From Mesorhizobium temperatum (GTDB taxonomy: Bacteria; Pseudomonadota; Alphaproteobacteria; Rhizobiales; Rhizobiaceae), in the NCBI RefSeq assembly GCF_002284575.1, contig NZ_NPKJ01000075.1, positions 1-64,000 of the forward strand: DNA of 64,000 bases, read 5' to 3'. Shown piece by piece: positions 51,866 to 60,120 of this stretch. The translations under genes were made by a program, and so were the position numbers. The notes below the pieces were generated by a model, which was given only the letters and a program-made list of their open reading frames with translations, had not been told where the DNA came from and searched no databases. Within the stretch, counting starts at the first letter, position 1; each line of letters begins with the position of its first letter.

Positions 51866-52852
51866 ATGAAAGCTGAAATCAACCGACGCCTGTTTATGCT
51901 CGCCGCCGGCGCACTCACCGCCGGGACCGCCATTCCCGCCTTCGCGCAGGACAAGCCGAAGCTGCGTTTCTCGGCCGTGTTCTCGGAACAGGACATCCGG
52001 GCCGAGATGATGAAAATGTTCGCCGACGCCATCAAGGACGACTTTGCTTTCGAGGGTTATTACGGCGGCAACTTGTTCAAGCAGGGCACCGAACTTGTCG
52101 CCATCCAGCGCGGCAACCTCGAGATGGGCAACGTTGCCCCGCAGGACATCTCCAAGCAGATTCCGGCGTGGTCTATCGTCACCGCCGGCTACCTGTTCCG
52201 TGACGCCGCGCACGTTAAGGCGTTCTTTGCCAGCGATGCCGGGGCGGAGCTGAAGAGGATGACCGAGGACCAGCTCGGCGTGAGGGTGCTCGGCCCCACC
52301 TATTTCGGACTGCGCCAGGTCGGTCTGAAGCCGGACAAGGAAATCAAGACTCCCGCCGACATGGCAGGCATCAAGCTGCGTATGCCGGGTGGCGACGCCT
52401 GGCAATTCCTCGGCCAGGCGCTCGGTGCCAACCCTACGCCAATGGCCTACGCCGAGGTCTATACCGGCCTGCAGACAGGCGCAATCGACGGGCAGGACAA
52501 CCCGTTGCCCAACGTCGAGAACATGAAGTTCTACGAGGTCATGTCGCAGATCGTGCTTACCTCGCACCTTGTCGGATTCGACCTTCTCAGCATCTCGAAA
52601 AAGGTGTGGGACGAGATGGGGGCCGAGAAGCAGGCAAAGGTCCAGGCTGCGGCGGACGAGGCGATCGACTTCTCGACAGAGAAACACCTGGCGCGCGAGA
52701 AGGAACTCGTTGAAACATTCAAGGGCAAGGGCCTGAAGATCTACGAGCCCGATGTCGCAGCATTCCGCAAGCATGTGCAGGAGCAATATCTTGCCTCCGA
52801 CCTGGCCAAGGAATGGCCTGCCGGGATGGTCGACAAGATCAACGCGCTTTGA
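51866..52852 (+). CDS. dctP: TRAP transporter solute-binding protein (DctP family)
   Basis: From MKAEINRRLFMLAAGAL the protein has 328 residues. Its signal contains a twin-arginine (NRRLFMLAAG) and ends AIPAFAQ. The mature part is a DctP fold with GTELVAIQRGNLEMGNVAPQ, GIKLRMPGGDAWQFLGQALG and the conserved MAYAEVYTGLQTGAIDGQDN, where the arginine in KLRMPGG normally clamps a carboxylate. A hydroaromatic acid ligand is therefore plausible. GGGAGGAAATCGAC precedes the ATG. Confidence 0.93.
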   Translation: MKAEINRRLFMLAAGALTAGTAIPAFAQDKPKLRFSAVFSEQDIRAEMMKMFADAIKDDFAFEGYYGGNLFKQGTELVAIQRGNLEMGNVAPQDISKQIPAWSIVTAGYLFRDAAHVKAFFASDAGAELKRMTEDQLGVRVLGPTYFGLRQVGLKPDKEIKTPADMAGIKLRMPGGDAWQFLGQALGANPTPMAYAEVYTGLQTGAIDGQDNPLPNVENMKFYEVMSQIVLTSHLVGFDLLSISKKVWDEMGAEKQAKVQAAADEAIDFSTEKHLAREKELVETFKGKGLKIYEPDVAAFRKHVQEQYLASDLAKEWPAGMVDKINAL

Positions 52853-52925
52853 CGCGACGAACGCGCCGGCCGGTCCGCTTGCGACCGGCTGGCCGGTTTG
52901 GCCAGACGCCCGTCAGGGAGGCAGC

Positions 52926-53444
52926 ATGAACCCGGGATTGAGAAAGGTCGGCGGCTGGCTCTACCGGCGCGCCGAGAACGCAATCGCCATCGCAATCGGC
53001 GCCATGTTCGCCGCGTTTCTGCTGCAGGTTGCTTTTCGCTACCTTCTCAACTGGCCGACCGGCTGGAGCAACGAGCTCACCGTCGTACTCTGGATCTGGG
53101 TTGTGCTGTTCGGCGCAGCGTTCGTCGTTCGTGAAGAAGAGGAAATCCGTTTTGATCTCCTCTACTCCACAGTCGGTCCGGACATCAGGCGGGTAATGAC
53201 GCTTGCCTTCGCAATCGCTCTCGTCGCGCTCTATGGCTGGTCCTTTCCGGCCGTCTTCAGCTACGTGACCTTCATGAAGGTCGAGAGCACCGCCTACCTC
53301 AAGATACGCTTCGACTGGCTGTTCTCGATCTATCTCGTCTTCGTGGTCGCCGTGATCGCCCGCTACCTATGGCTGGCGTGGCGTGCGCTGCGCGGCGAAG
53401 CACCGGCGGAATTTGACCCCACGAAAGCGAGCTCCGGCGTATGA
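52926..53444 (+). CDS. dctQ: TRAP transporter small permease (DctQ family)
   Basis: The 172-residue protein has four predicted spans (IAIAIGAMFAAFLLQVAF, NELTVVLWIWVVLFGAAFVV, VMTLAFAIALVALYGW, DWLFSIYLVFVVAVIARYLW) and the DctQ motif W-NEL. GGGAGGCAGC precedes the ATG, and its stop overlaps the large subunit start by four bases. Confidence 0.92.
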   Translation: MNPGLRKVGGWLYRRAENAIAIAIGAMFAAFLLQVAFRYLLNWPTGWSNELTVVLWIWVVLFGAAFVVREEEEIRFDLLYSTVGPDIRRVMTLAFAIALVALYGWSFPAVFSYVTFMKVESTAYLKIRFDWLFSIYLVFVVAVIARYLWLAWRALRGEAPAEFDPTKASSGV

Positions 53445-54742
53445 ATCTCGCCAGTCCCTTTTCGCTGTCAGTCGTTGCGATCACAGCGCTGGCGCTGCTT
53501 GGCCTGCCGATCGGTCACTCGATGATCGCCGGGTCGATCCTCTATCTCTGGCTTGCAGGGCTCGACATGGGCACCTCCGCCGAGCAGCTCCTCAACGGGC
53601 TCTACACAAGCTACATTCTGCTTGCCGTACCGATGTTCATTCTCGCCGCGGAGTTGATGAACGCCGGGACGATGACCGACCGGCTGCTGCAATTCTGCAA
53701 CGCCGTCGTCGGCCGTTTCCGCGGCGGCCTGGCGCAAGTCAACGTGCTGCAGTCGATCATCTTCGCCGGCATGTCCGGCTCGGCCATCGCCGACGCCGCG
53801 GGCACCGGCAAGATGATGCAGCAACTCATGACCAGGGATGGCAAGTACCCGGCGAGCTATGCCGCTGCGCTGACAGCCGTCACCTCCGTCATCGGCCCGA
53901 TCATTCCTCCGTCGATTCCGCTGGTCATCTACGCGCTGATCTCGGATGCATCCATCGGCTACCTCTTCATTGCCGGTATCGTGCCGGGCCTTCTTCTCGC
54001 CCTGTCGCAGATGATCATCGTTGCCATCGACGCGCGCCGGAAGAACTTTCCGGTCGAGAAGCCGGTGCCGCTCAGGGAATTACCGGGGATCACCTTGCGC
54101 GCATTTCCGGCGCTGATGCTGCCGGTCGTCCTGCTGGTCGGCATAAGGGGCGGCGTGATGACCCCGACCGAGGCCGCGGCGGTCGCCGCCGGCTACGCGC
54201 TGCTCATCTCGGTTGCGATCTATCGCAGCGTGACGCCGGGCCAGCTCTACCATGCGCTTCTCAACAGCGCCCGCACCACCGCCTCGATCGGCATGCTCAT
54301 CGCCGGCGCCCTGGTGTTCAACTACGTTGTTACGGTTGAGAACATTCCGCAGTCCCTGTCGGTGATCCTGAAGTCCTGGGATCTTTCGCCGATGGGTTTC
54401 CTGATCCTGGTCAACATCCTGCTGCTGATCCTGGGCTGCGTGCTGGAGGGCACGACTATCCTGCTGGTAATCGTGCCGGTGCTGATTCCGACGGCGGAGG
54501 CGCTCGGTATCGACATGGTGCATTTCGGCGTGATGGTCGTCGTCAACATCATGCTCGGGCTGGTCACCCCGCCCTACGGGTTGCTGCTGTTCATCATGAC
54601 CCGCATCGCGGAGGTGCCGCTGCGTGACCTGGTGCATGATGTAATGCCGTTTCTCTACGCCATGATTGCCGCTCTGATGCTGATCACCTTCTTCCCATCG
54701 CTGGTGCTGTGGCTGCCGCGCCTGCTGGGCTATCAAGGATAG
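53441..54742 (+). CDS. dctM: TRAP transporter large permease (DctM family)
   Basis: The 433-residue, 10-12-span sodium-coupled permease has VPMFILAAELMNAGTMTDRL, FAGMSGSAIADAAGTGKMM, IIPPSIPLVIYALISDASIG and NIMLGLVTPPYGLLLFIMTR. It forms the importer with DctQ and the periplasmic DctP. It is four bases from aroQ, tying transport to the dehydroquinase step. Confidence 0.94.
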   Translation: MNLASPFSLSVVAITALALLGLPIGHSMIAGSILYLWLAGLDMGTSAEQLLNGLYTSYILLAVPMFILAAELMNAGTMTDRLLQFCNAVVGRFRGGLAQVNVLQSIIFAGMSGSAIADAAGTGKMMQQLMTRDGKYPASYAAALTAVTSVIGPIIPPSIPLVIYALISDASIGYLFIAGIVPGLLLALSQMIIVAIDARRKNFPVEKPVPLRELPGITLRAFPALMLPVVLLVGIRGGVMTPTEAAAVAAGYALLISVAIYRSVTPGQLYHALLNSARTTASIGMLIAGALVFNYVVTVENIPQSLSVILKSWDLSPMGFLILVNILLLILGCVLEGTTILLVIVPVLIPTAEALGIDMVHFGVMVVVNIMLGLVTPPYGLLLFIMTRIAEVPLRDLVHDVMPFLYAMIAALMLITFFPSLVLWLPRLLGYQG

Positions 54743-54746
54743 GACC

Positions 54747-55181
54747 ATGACCAAGCCAATCTTCGTTCTCAACGGCCCCAATCTCAACCGGCTCGGCATG
54801 CGCGAGCCGGAGATCTATGGGCGGACGACACTCGCAGAAATCGAGCGGATGTGCCGTGACGCCGCCGGCGACCATCCGATCCGTTTTCACCAGTCGAACA
54901 TCGAGGGCGAAATCATCAACTGGGTGCATGAGGCGATTGACGAAGGCGCGGGCATTCTGATCAATCCCGCGGGTTTGAGCTTCATTTCGATCCCAGTGCT
55001 CGATGCACTCAAAATGTTTCCGGGCCCGATCGTCGAACTGCATATCTCGAACATCCATCGCCGCGAGGAGATCTATCATCGGTCGCTGGTATCGAAGGTC
55101 GCCACCGGCGTGATCGCGGGACTTGGCGCCGCGGGCTATCCGCTCGCGATCCTTTGGCTCATGGACCAGGTCGACCGATAG
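54747..55181 (+). CDS. aroQ: Type II 3-dehydroquinate dehydratase (variant)
   Basis: The 144-residue protein has LNGPNLNRLGMREPEIYG (with the active-site Arg and Tyr), RFHQSNIEGEIINWVHEA and VELHISNIHRREEIYHRSLV (catalytic His and Arg region). The usual INPGAYTHTS loop reads INPAGLSFISI here, so the substrate-binding His of that loop is replaced by Phe. The enzyme would interconvert 3-dehydroquinate and 3-dehydroshikimate, linking quinate use to quiC. The loop change raises the possibility of altered substrate preference. Confidence 0.88.
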   Translation: MTKPIFVLNGPNLNRLGMREPEIYGRTTLAEIERMCRDAAGDHPIRFHQSNIEGEIINWVHEAIDEGAGILINPAGLSFISIPVLDALKMFPGPIVELHISNIHRREEIYHRSLVSKVATGVIAGLGAAGYPLAILWLMDQVDR

Positions 55182-55190
55182 TGTATCGCC

Positions 55191-56027
55191 ATGCCTGAAC
55201 CCTGTATCATCGCCGTTGCGATCACCGGCTCGCTGCCCCGCAAGGAAGACAATCCTGCGGTGCCGATCAGCGTGGCCGAACAGATCGAGTCGACCCAGGA
55301 AGCCTTTGAAGCAGGTGCGTCGCTGGTGCACATCCACGTGCGCAATGACGATCAGAGTTCATCGTCTGAACCAACGCGCTTCGCTGCCGTCCAGGCGGGG
55401 GTGCGCAGGCACTGCCCCGGCATGATCGTCCAGTTTTCGACCGGCGGGCGCGGTCGTGATCCTGCCGCGCGTGGCTCGGCACTTTATCTGAAGCCGGACA
55501 TGGCCTCGCTTTCGACCGGTTCGGTCAACTTCCCATCCATGGTCTACGAGAACCATCCCGCCCTGATCGGTGATCTCGCAACCGCGATCAAGGCAAATGG
55601 CGTGCTGCCGGAGATCGAGATCTTCGACCTCTCGCACCTTCACACTGCCAGGCGGCTGGCCGACGCGGGACTTTTGGGTGAGCGCCCGCACATCCAGTTT
55701 GTCATGGGCGTGCAAAACGCACTGCCTGCGGAGGAAAGATTGCTCGATGTGCTCCTCGGGGAAGCGAAACTCCTGTTTCCACAATCCACCTGGACAGCGG
55801 CCGGAATAGGCCGCAACCAGACGATCGTAATGCAATGGGCGTTGGCGCGCGGAGCAGACGCAGTGCGCACCGGACTTGAGGATAATATCAGGATCACCAG
55901 GGAACGCCTGGCGCGCAGCAACGCCGAGCTCGTCGAACGCGCGGCGGCCTCGGTCGAGAAGTTTGGCCGGCGCGTGGCCACCGTCAACGAGGCGCGCCAA
56001 GCGCTTGGTCTGTCGTCAGGATCGTAG
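55191..56027 (+). CDS. BKACE / 3-keto-5-aminohexanoate cleavage family enzyme
   Basis: The 278-residue TIM-barrel protein has the zinc-site HIHVRNDDQ, QFSTGGRGRDPAARGSAL, EIEIFDLSHLHTARRLADAG, IQFVMGVQNALPAEE and RTGLEDNIRITRERLA. BKACE enzymes condense a beta-keto acid with acetyl-CoA and cleave it to acetoacetate plus a CoA ester. In this operon the natural candidate is beta-ketoadipate, giving acetoacetate plus succinyl-CoA. It starts ten bases after aroQ. Activity on beta-ketoadipate here is inference from context. Confidence 0.88.
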   Translation: MPEPCIIAVAITGSLPRKEDNPAVPISVAEQIESTQEAFEAGASLVHIHVRNDDQSSSSEPTRFAAVQAGVRRHCPGMIVQFSTGGRGRDPAARGSALYLKPDMASLSTGSVNFPSMVYENHPALIGDLATAIKANGVLPEIEIFDLSHLHTARRLADAGLLGERPHIQFVMGVQNALPAEERLLDVLLGEAKLLFPQSTWTAAGIGRNQTIVMQWALARGADAVRTGLEDNIRITRERLARSNAELVERAAASVEKFGRRVATVNEARQALGLSSGS

Positions 56028-56431
56028 TTCCCCGTCGCAGCTTCGCGCCCCGCTGTCGGACCCTGTTGCGCCTTGCAACGTCCTCGTCGATCCTTCAGAC
56101 ATCGCTATCCGCGACAAGGAGGAAGCTCGACATCCTGGCGCACCCGGACATCAATAAGGCCGGCTTTTGCCACCGAGCACGACAAAAAGTGCACTGTCAC
56201 CGTAATTCGTAATTCAAACGCATCCGCGAACTGCCCATCACACCGGACAAGCTGCTCTGAACCCGCGCGTCAGTAACAAACCTGCCCGAGCGTGATCATC
56301 ACGCGCCGAGATGTGCTCGCCGCGACGAGTGCGTTCGCCGCTCGCGGGAGCCGTTACCGGACCACAGCGTCTCGCACTTGGCGAAGTCTTGCGGTGCCGA
56401 GCCTGGCAATAGTGACAGGCACGCCGCCAAC
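56028..56431. other. Intergenic region with one inverted-repeat element end
   Basis: No gene was found between the BKACE stop and soxR. It contains GTGCACTGTCACCGTAAT at 56189-56206, preceded by GAGCACGACAAAAA, which is the right end of the element found complete at 59097-59314. The matching left end is missing, so this copy is truncated. Confidence 0.65.
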
Positions 56432-56866
56432 TTATCCCAGCCAATACCTCGGCCCCGGCCCCTTGCGACCTGCCATATCGGCAGGGTTCGCAAGGCTACA
56501 CCGGTCGATTGACAGGCAGCCGCAACCGATGCACTCGGTAAGCCCAGACCTCAGGCGCTGCAACTCGGCGATGCGCTGGTCGATGCGCTTGGTCCACTGA
56601 CCCGACAAACGCGACCAATCCCGACGCGACGGCACGCGATCGGCTGGCAACTTGGCGAGCTCGGCGCCGATCTCCTCAAGCGTCAGCCCAATTCGCTGCG
56701 CAAAGACGACAAAGGCGATCCGGCGCAGCACGGAGCGCGGATAGCGTCTGTGTCCCGAGCCGGCCCGCTCGGACGCGATCAGCCCGCGCTCCTCGTAGAA
56801 ACGCAGGGCCGAAGAGGCGACGCCGCTGCGCCGCGACACGTCGGTGATGGTCAGCATGGAATCCAT
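56432..56866 (-). CDS. soxR: Redox-sensitive MerR-type activator SoxR
   Basis: The 144-residue protein has the MerR helix-turn-helix ITDVSRRSGVASSALRFYEE and ERAGSGHRRYPRSVLRRIAF, a dimerisation helix, and the C-terminal [2Fe-2S] cluster motif CIGCGCLSIDRCSL with all four cysteines. SoxR is oxidised by redox-cycling compounds and activates a divergent or nearby promoter. A SoxR box lies 31 bp from its start. An ATG three codons in (MLTITDV) is an equally possible start. Confidence 0.94.
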   Translation of the reverse strand: MDSMLTITDVSRRSGVASSALRFYEERGLIASERAGSGHRRYPRSVLRRIAFVVFAQRIGLTLEEIGAELAKLPADRVPSRRDWSRLSGQWTKRIDQRIAELQRLRSGLTECIGCGCLSIDRCSLANPADMAGRKGPGPRYWLG

Positions 56867-56896
56867 GCATCAACGAAAGCACGATTCCCGCTTGAC

Positions 56897-56912
56897 TTCA
56901 AGTTAACTTGAA
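56897..56912. promoter_or_regulatory. SoxR box between soxR and the SDR gene
   Basis: TTCAAGTTAACTTGAA is a perfect 16-bp palindrome with the same TCAAGTTAACTTGA core as the E. coli soxS operator. It overlaps a TTGACT -35 element (56892-56897) for the rightward transcript, with the box in the long spacer as expected for MerR-type activation. Confidence 0.9.
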
Positions 56913-56951
56913 CTTGTAGCAACGGGCGTACAGATTGAAGGAGCACCGGCA

Positions 56952-57674
56952 ATGCAGACGAATATTGATCTTCAGGGACTTCGCGTGGCGGTCACGGGCG
57001 GCACGTCCGGCCTCGGACTGGCGCTTGTGCGGCAGCTTGCCGAGCAGGGTGCGTCCGTCGCCTTCGTCGCCCGCACCACCGCGAACGTCGAACGCATCGC
57101 CGACGAGACGGGCGCGCACGGTATTGTCGGCGACATCGGCAACAAGGAGGACATCTACCCGATCGCGTTGCAGGTCACCGCCAGCCTCGGCGGGCTCGAC
57201 GTCCTGATCAACAATGCGTCGAGCCTCGGCCCTGTCCCTCTGGCGCTCCTTGCCGATACCGAGTGCGAAGAGCTGGAAAAAGCGCTCGCGGTCAATCTCG
57301 TCGGCGCGTTCCGGCTGACGAAAGCCCTGTTCGGTGCGCTTGCCGCGTCCGCACGCGGGAGCCGTGGCGCGCTGGTGATCAACATCTCCAGCGACGCGGC
57401 GGTGAACGCCTATCCCGGCTGGGGCGCGTATGGCGCGAGCAAGGCTGCTCTTGCCCATCTGACGGCGATTTGGGACGAGGAGGCGAAAGCCGACGGCATC
57501 CGGCTCCTCGCGCTCGACCCCGGCGATATGAACACCCCGCTGCACGCGCTGGCGCTTCCTGACGCCGATCCGTCGACATTGAAGCGCCCTGAAGTGGCTG
57601 CTGCCGAGATCATCGAAAAGACGCTCGACGCGTTGCCGGTCCGCTCTACGCTTCTCGCCGGGGCACATACATGA
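56952..57674 (+). CDS. Short-chain dehydrogenase/reductase, SoxR-controlled
   Basis: The 240-residue SDR has VAVTGGTSGLGLALVRQLAE, LDVLINNASSLGP, the serine in LVINISSDAAV and the YGASKAAL catalytic Tyr/Lys. The usual PG motif after the catalytic site reads LDPGDMNTPL. Its promoter contains the SoxR box, so it is probably induced by redox-active compounds and may reduce quinones, aldehydes or similar. It overlaps the QueA-like gene by four bases. Confidence 0.92.
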   Translation: MQTNIDLQGLRVAVTGGTSGLGLALVRQLAEQGASVAFVARTTANVERIADETGAHGIVGDIGNKEDIYPIALQVTASLGGLDVLINNASSLGPVPLALLADTECEELEKALAVNLVGAFRLTKALFGALAASARGSRGALVINISSDAAVNAYPGWGAYGASKAALAHLTAIWDEEAKADGIRLLALDPGDMNTPLHALALPDADPSTLKRPEVAAAEIIEKTLDALPVRSTLLAGAHT

Positions 57675-58705
57675 TTGCCGCCGACCGTCCCGATCGGCCC
57701 TCCGCAAGGCTGTTCGTCGTCGAGGCAGACGGCGCGATGCACGACCTGCCGCGCGCCGTACTCGCGACGCTATTCGATCCCGGCGATCTGGTCGTCGGCA
57801 ACGACGCCGCGACCTTGCCTGCCAGCTTGCACGGAACGCATGTCCCCAGCGACGAGGCTATCGAGATTCGCCTGGCAGGTTGGCTGTCACTTCTCGATCC
57901 AACCCGCCTTGTGGCTATTGCCTTCGGCGCGGGCGATCACCGCACGCGCACGGAAGACCGGCTGCCTCCGCCTCCGCTCTCACCAGGTGACCGCCTCCGG
58001 CTCGGCCCACTGGAAGCCGTCGTAGAGCGCCTTCTCGACCATCCTCGCCTTCTCGAGCTACACTTCCCAGGCAACCGCACAGTGGTGCTTGCAGGCCTGG
58101 CGCGGCACGGCCGGCCGATCCAATACGCGCATGTTCCCGAACCGCTGGCCCTGTGGGATGTCTGGACGAAGATTGCCGCCGGGCCGGTCGCGTTCGAAGC
58201 GCCATCGGCAGGCTTTGCACTCGACTGGCGCACGCTCCAAGCCTGGCGTCGGCGCGGCGTCGGCTTCGCAACAGTCACGCATGCCGCGGGCGTTTCCTCC
58301 ACCGGCGATCCCGCGCTCGACCTGCGCCTCCCTTTCGACGAGCCGTACCGCATCCCTGAGCGCACCGCGGCGCAGGTTGCGCGGGCGAAGCTCCGCGGCG
58401 GCCGCATCATTGCGATCGGCACGAGTGTAGTGCGCGCGCTTGAGGCGGCCGCCAACCCCGATGGCAGCGTGCGTGCCGAAAATGCCATTGCGACAGGGCG
58501 CATCGCGCGGGACATGCGGCTTCACGTGGTCGATGCGATTCTCACAGGCGTCCACCAGCCGGGCGAAAGCCATTTCGAGCTCCTGCGTGCCTTTGCCGAC
58601 GATGCTCTGCTCGCCAAGGCCTCCGCAGCCTTCACCGCGTACCGATACCGCGCGCATGAATTCGGCGATTCCATGCTGCTCAATCGCCAACCGCTGCATC
58701 TATAG
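57671..58705 (+). CDS. QueA-like protein (divergent SAM:tRNA ribosyltransferase-isomerase)
   Basis: The 344-residue protein aligns across QueA: GDLVVGNDAATLPASLHG, GRPIQYAHVPEPL, APSAGFALDW, ERTAAQVARAKLRGGRIIAI, GTSVVRALEAAA and HEFGDSMLLN. Several hallmark motifs are altered: PTAGLHF is PSAGFAL, TLHVGAGTF is THAAGVSST and TNFHLPEST is TGVHQPGES. It is co-transcribed with a SoxR-dependent SDR, not with tgt or queuosine genes. A housekeeping QueA should exist elsewhere, so this paralogue may act on another substrate or be a repurposed enzyme. Confidence 0.82.
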   Translation: MIAADRPDRPSARLFVVEADGAMHDLPRAVLATLFDPGDLVVGNDAATLPASLHGTHVPSDEAIEIRLAGWLSLLDPTRLVAIAFGAGDHRTRTEDRLPPPPLSPGDRLRLGPLEAVVERLLDHPRLLELHFPGNRTVVLAGLARHGRPIQYAHVPEPLALWDVWTKIAAGPVAFEAPSAGFALDWRTLQAWRRRGVGFATVTHAAGVSSTGDPALDLRLPFDEPYRIPERTAAQVARAKLRGGRIIAIGTSVVRALEAAANPDGSVRAENAIATGRIARDMRLHVVDAILTGVHQPGESHFELLRAFADDALLAKASAAFTAYRYRAHEFGDSMLLNRQPLHL

Positions 58706-59096
58706 CGCGAACAGGACCGGCCGCCTCCTCCCTCACATGCGTCGATCACGGTCATGGAAGATTGGCCCATCGCCTCTACGGTGGCACGCCTGGACGCTGC
58801 ATTCGGCGAGGCGCACTTCGATCTAGAGATGAGCGGTTGCCTGCTGGCTAGGTTCCGACACACAACGACAGCTTGCAACTTTCACCCGCACTAGCCTGAC
58901 GACTGGATCTCACGGCTCGCCCAGCACATCGGCAGCCGCTCAAACCTGGCTTCAGCCTCGTGCTGGACGCTCCGAACGCTGGCGATATCAGCGGCTTCGT
59001 ATTTGCAGATTATGCGCAGCCGGTCAGATGACAGTAACTACGGATCCGGCGGACGTCGTAGAGGTTGAGGCACGGCGCCATCCGCGCCTCCACCGC
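58706..59096. other. Intergenic stretch, no gene seen
   Basis: I saw no supported coding sequence between the QueA-like stop and the repeat element at 59097. The stretch probably contains decayed sequence. Confidence 0.45.
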
Positions 59097-59314
59097 ATTA
59101 CGGTGACAGTGCACCATTTCTTTTCCCCGCCTGGCCGCGTTTTCTCGATTCACCGGTTTTCCGGTTTGCTCGGCAATCCGGTCCGGAGTGCTTCGCTGCC
59201 CACCGGCCGCAGATGCCGACATCGGCGGCGCAGCAATGCAAATCGAGCTATGCGTTCAACCTACACACAGCGACAGCCGAGCAAACATAGCAAAAAGTGC
59301 ACTGTCACGGTAAT
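59097..59314. repeat. Inverted-repeat element (MITE/REP-like), 218 bp
   Basis: The left end ATTACGGTGACAGTGCAC (59097-59114) and right end GTGCACTGTCACGGTAAT (59297-59314) are 18-bp inverted repeats with one mismatch. A CAGCGACAGCC block near the right end is shared with the copy at 60862. It has no coding capacity and lies eight bases after the GNAT stop. It is presumably mobilised by a transposase elsewhere. Confidence 0.75.
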
Positions 59315-59321
59315 GACAGGC

Positions 59322-59906
59322 TCAACGCGGTCGCCGCAGCATCGGGACTTGCGTCGGCGATGAACCGACCTGGATCGCGCCGAGCGGTTCGAAGCCGTGG
59401 CGCCGGTAGAACGGAATGTTGCGCGGGTTCGAGGATTCCAGATAGGCTGGCGCGTGATCGCGATCGCACCGCGCGAGCGCGTACGCCATCAAGGCGTCGC
59501 CGTGACCTTCGCCCTGATGCGCCGGGTCGACGCCGATCACGGGCAAGTACCAATGCGGTTCGGTCGGATGGTACTTGGCCATCTGCTCGAATATAGCGGC
59601 GACTTCAGGGGCGAAAGAGGGCGCAACCGTGCTCTCGACAACCGCACCAAGCCCTTCCTCGTCGGGATGCACACCGGGCGACAGCCACAGCGCCGCCCCG
59701 GCGTAGCCATCGGTGCAAAAGGCGCTTCCGTTTGAGAATGCCCTGGCCCCGAACGCGCGGACCAGTCGCGGCATGGCGGCAAGGTACTGGTGTGCATGCG
59801 GCCAGGTCCATCGCGCCATGGGATCCTCTGCAAAGGCCAGCACGATGGTTCCGACCGCCGGATCTTCATCGGCCGCGCCCATAACTCTCACTGTCGGCGA
59901 TTTCAT
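59322..59906 (-). CDS. GNAT-family N-acetyltransferase
   Basis: From MKSPTVRVMGAADEDPA the protein has 194 residues. The acetyl-CoA-binding motif is IGVDPAHQGEGHGDALMAYA and the fold closes with ESSNPRNIPFYRRHGFEPL. CTGGAGGGCAGC precedes the ATG, and a longer frame to 60200 is rejected. The FAEDPMARWTWP and AALWLSPGVHPDEEG segments resemble a GNAT subgroup of unknown substrate, some related to antibiotic or xenobiotic acetylation. Confidence 0.87.
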   Translation of the reverse strand: MKSPTVRVMGAADEDPAVGTIVLAFAEDPMARWTWPHAHQYLAAMPRLVRAFGARAFSNGSAFCTDGYAGAALWLSPGVHPDEEGLGAVVESTVAPSFAPEVAAIFEQMAKYHPTEPHWYLPVIGVDPAHQGEGHGDALMAYALARCDRDHAPAYLESSNPRNIPFYRRHGFEPLGAIQVGSSPTQVPMLRRPR

Positions 59907-60120
59907 GCTGCCCTCCAGGTGACGCAGGTGGTTCGACGAGGCGCCCGCGCCCTCAACTGGCGCCGCAACAAGCGGGCAGGAGTCCGTGATCAGGCAGTCC
60001 ATCGGAAACCCGCCCCACATCTGGCTACCATGTTTCGCCTCCGGCGTTAAGTTTATCTCCTGACGCAACAAGTTGATTCGAGAAACGGAAAGGAAACCCC
60101 CGAGGAAGGAGACAGGAGCG

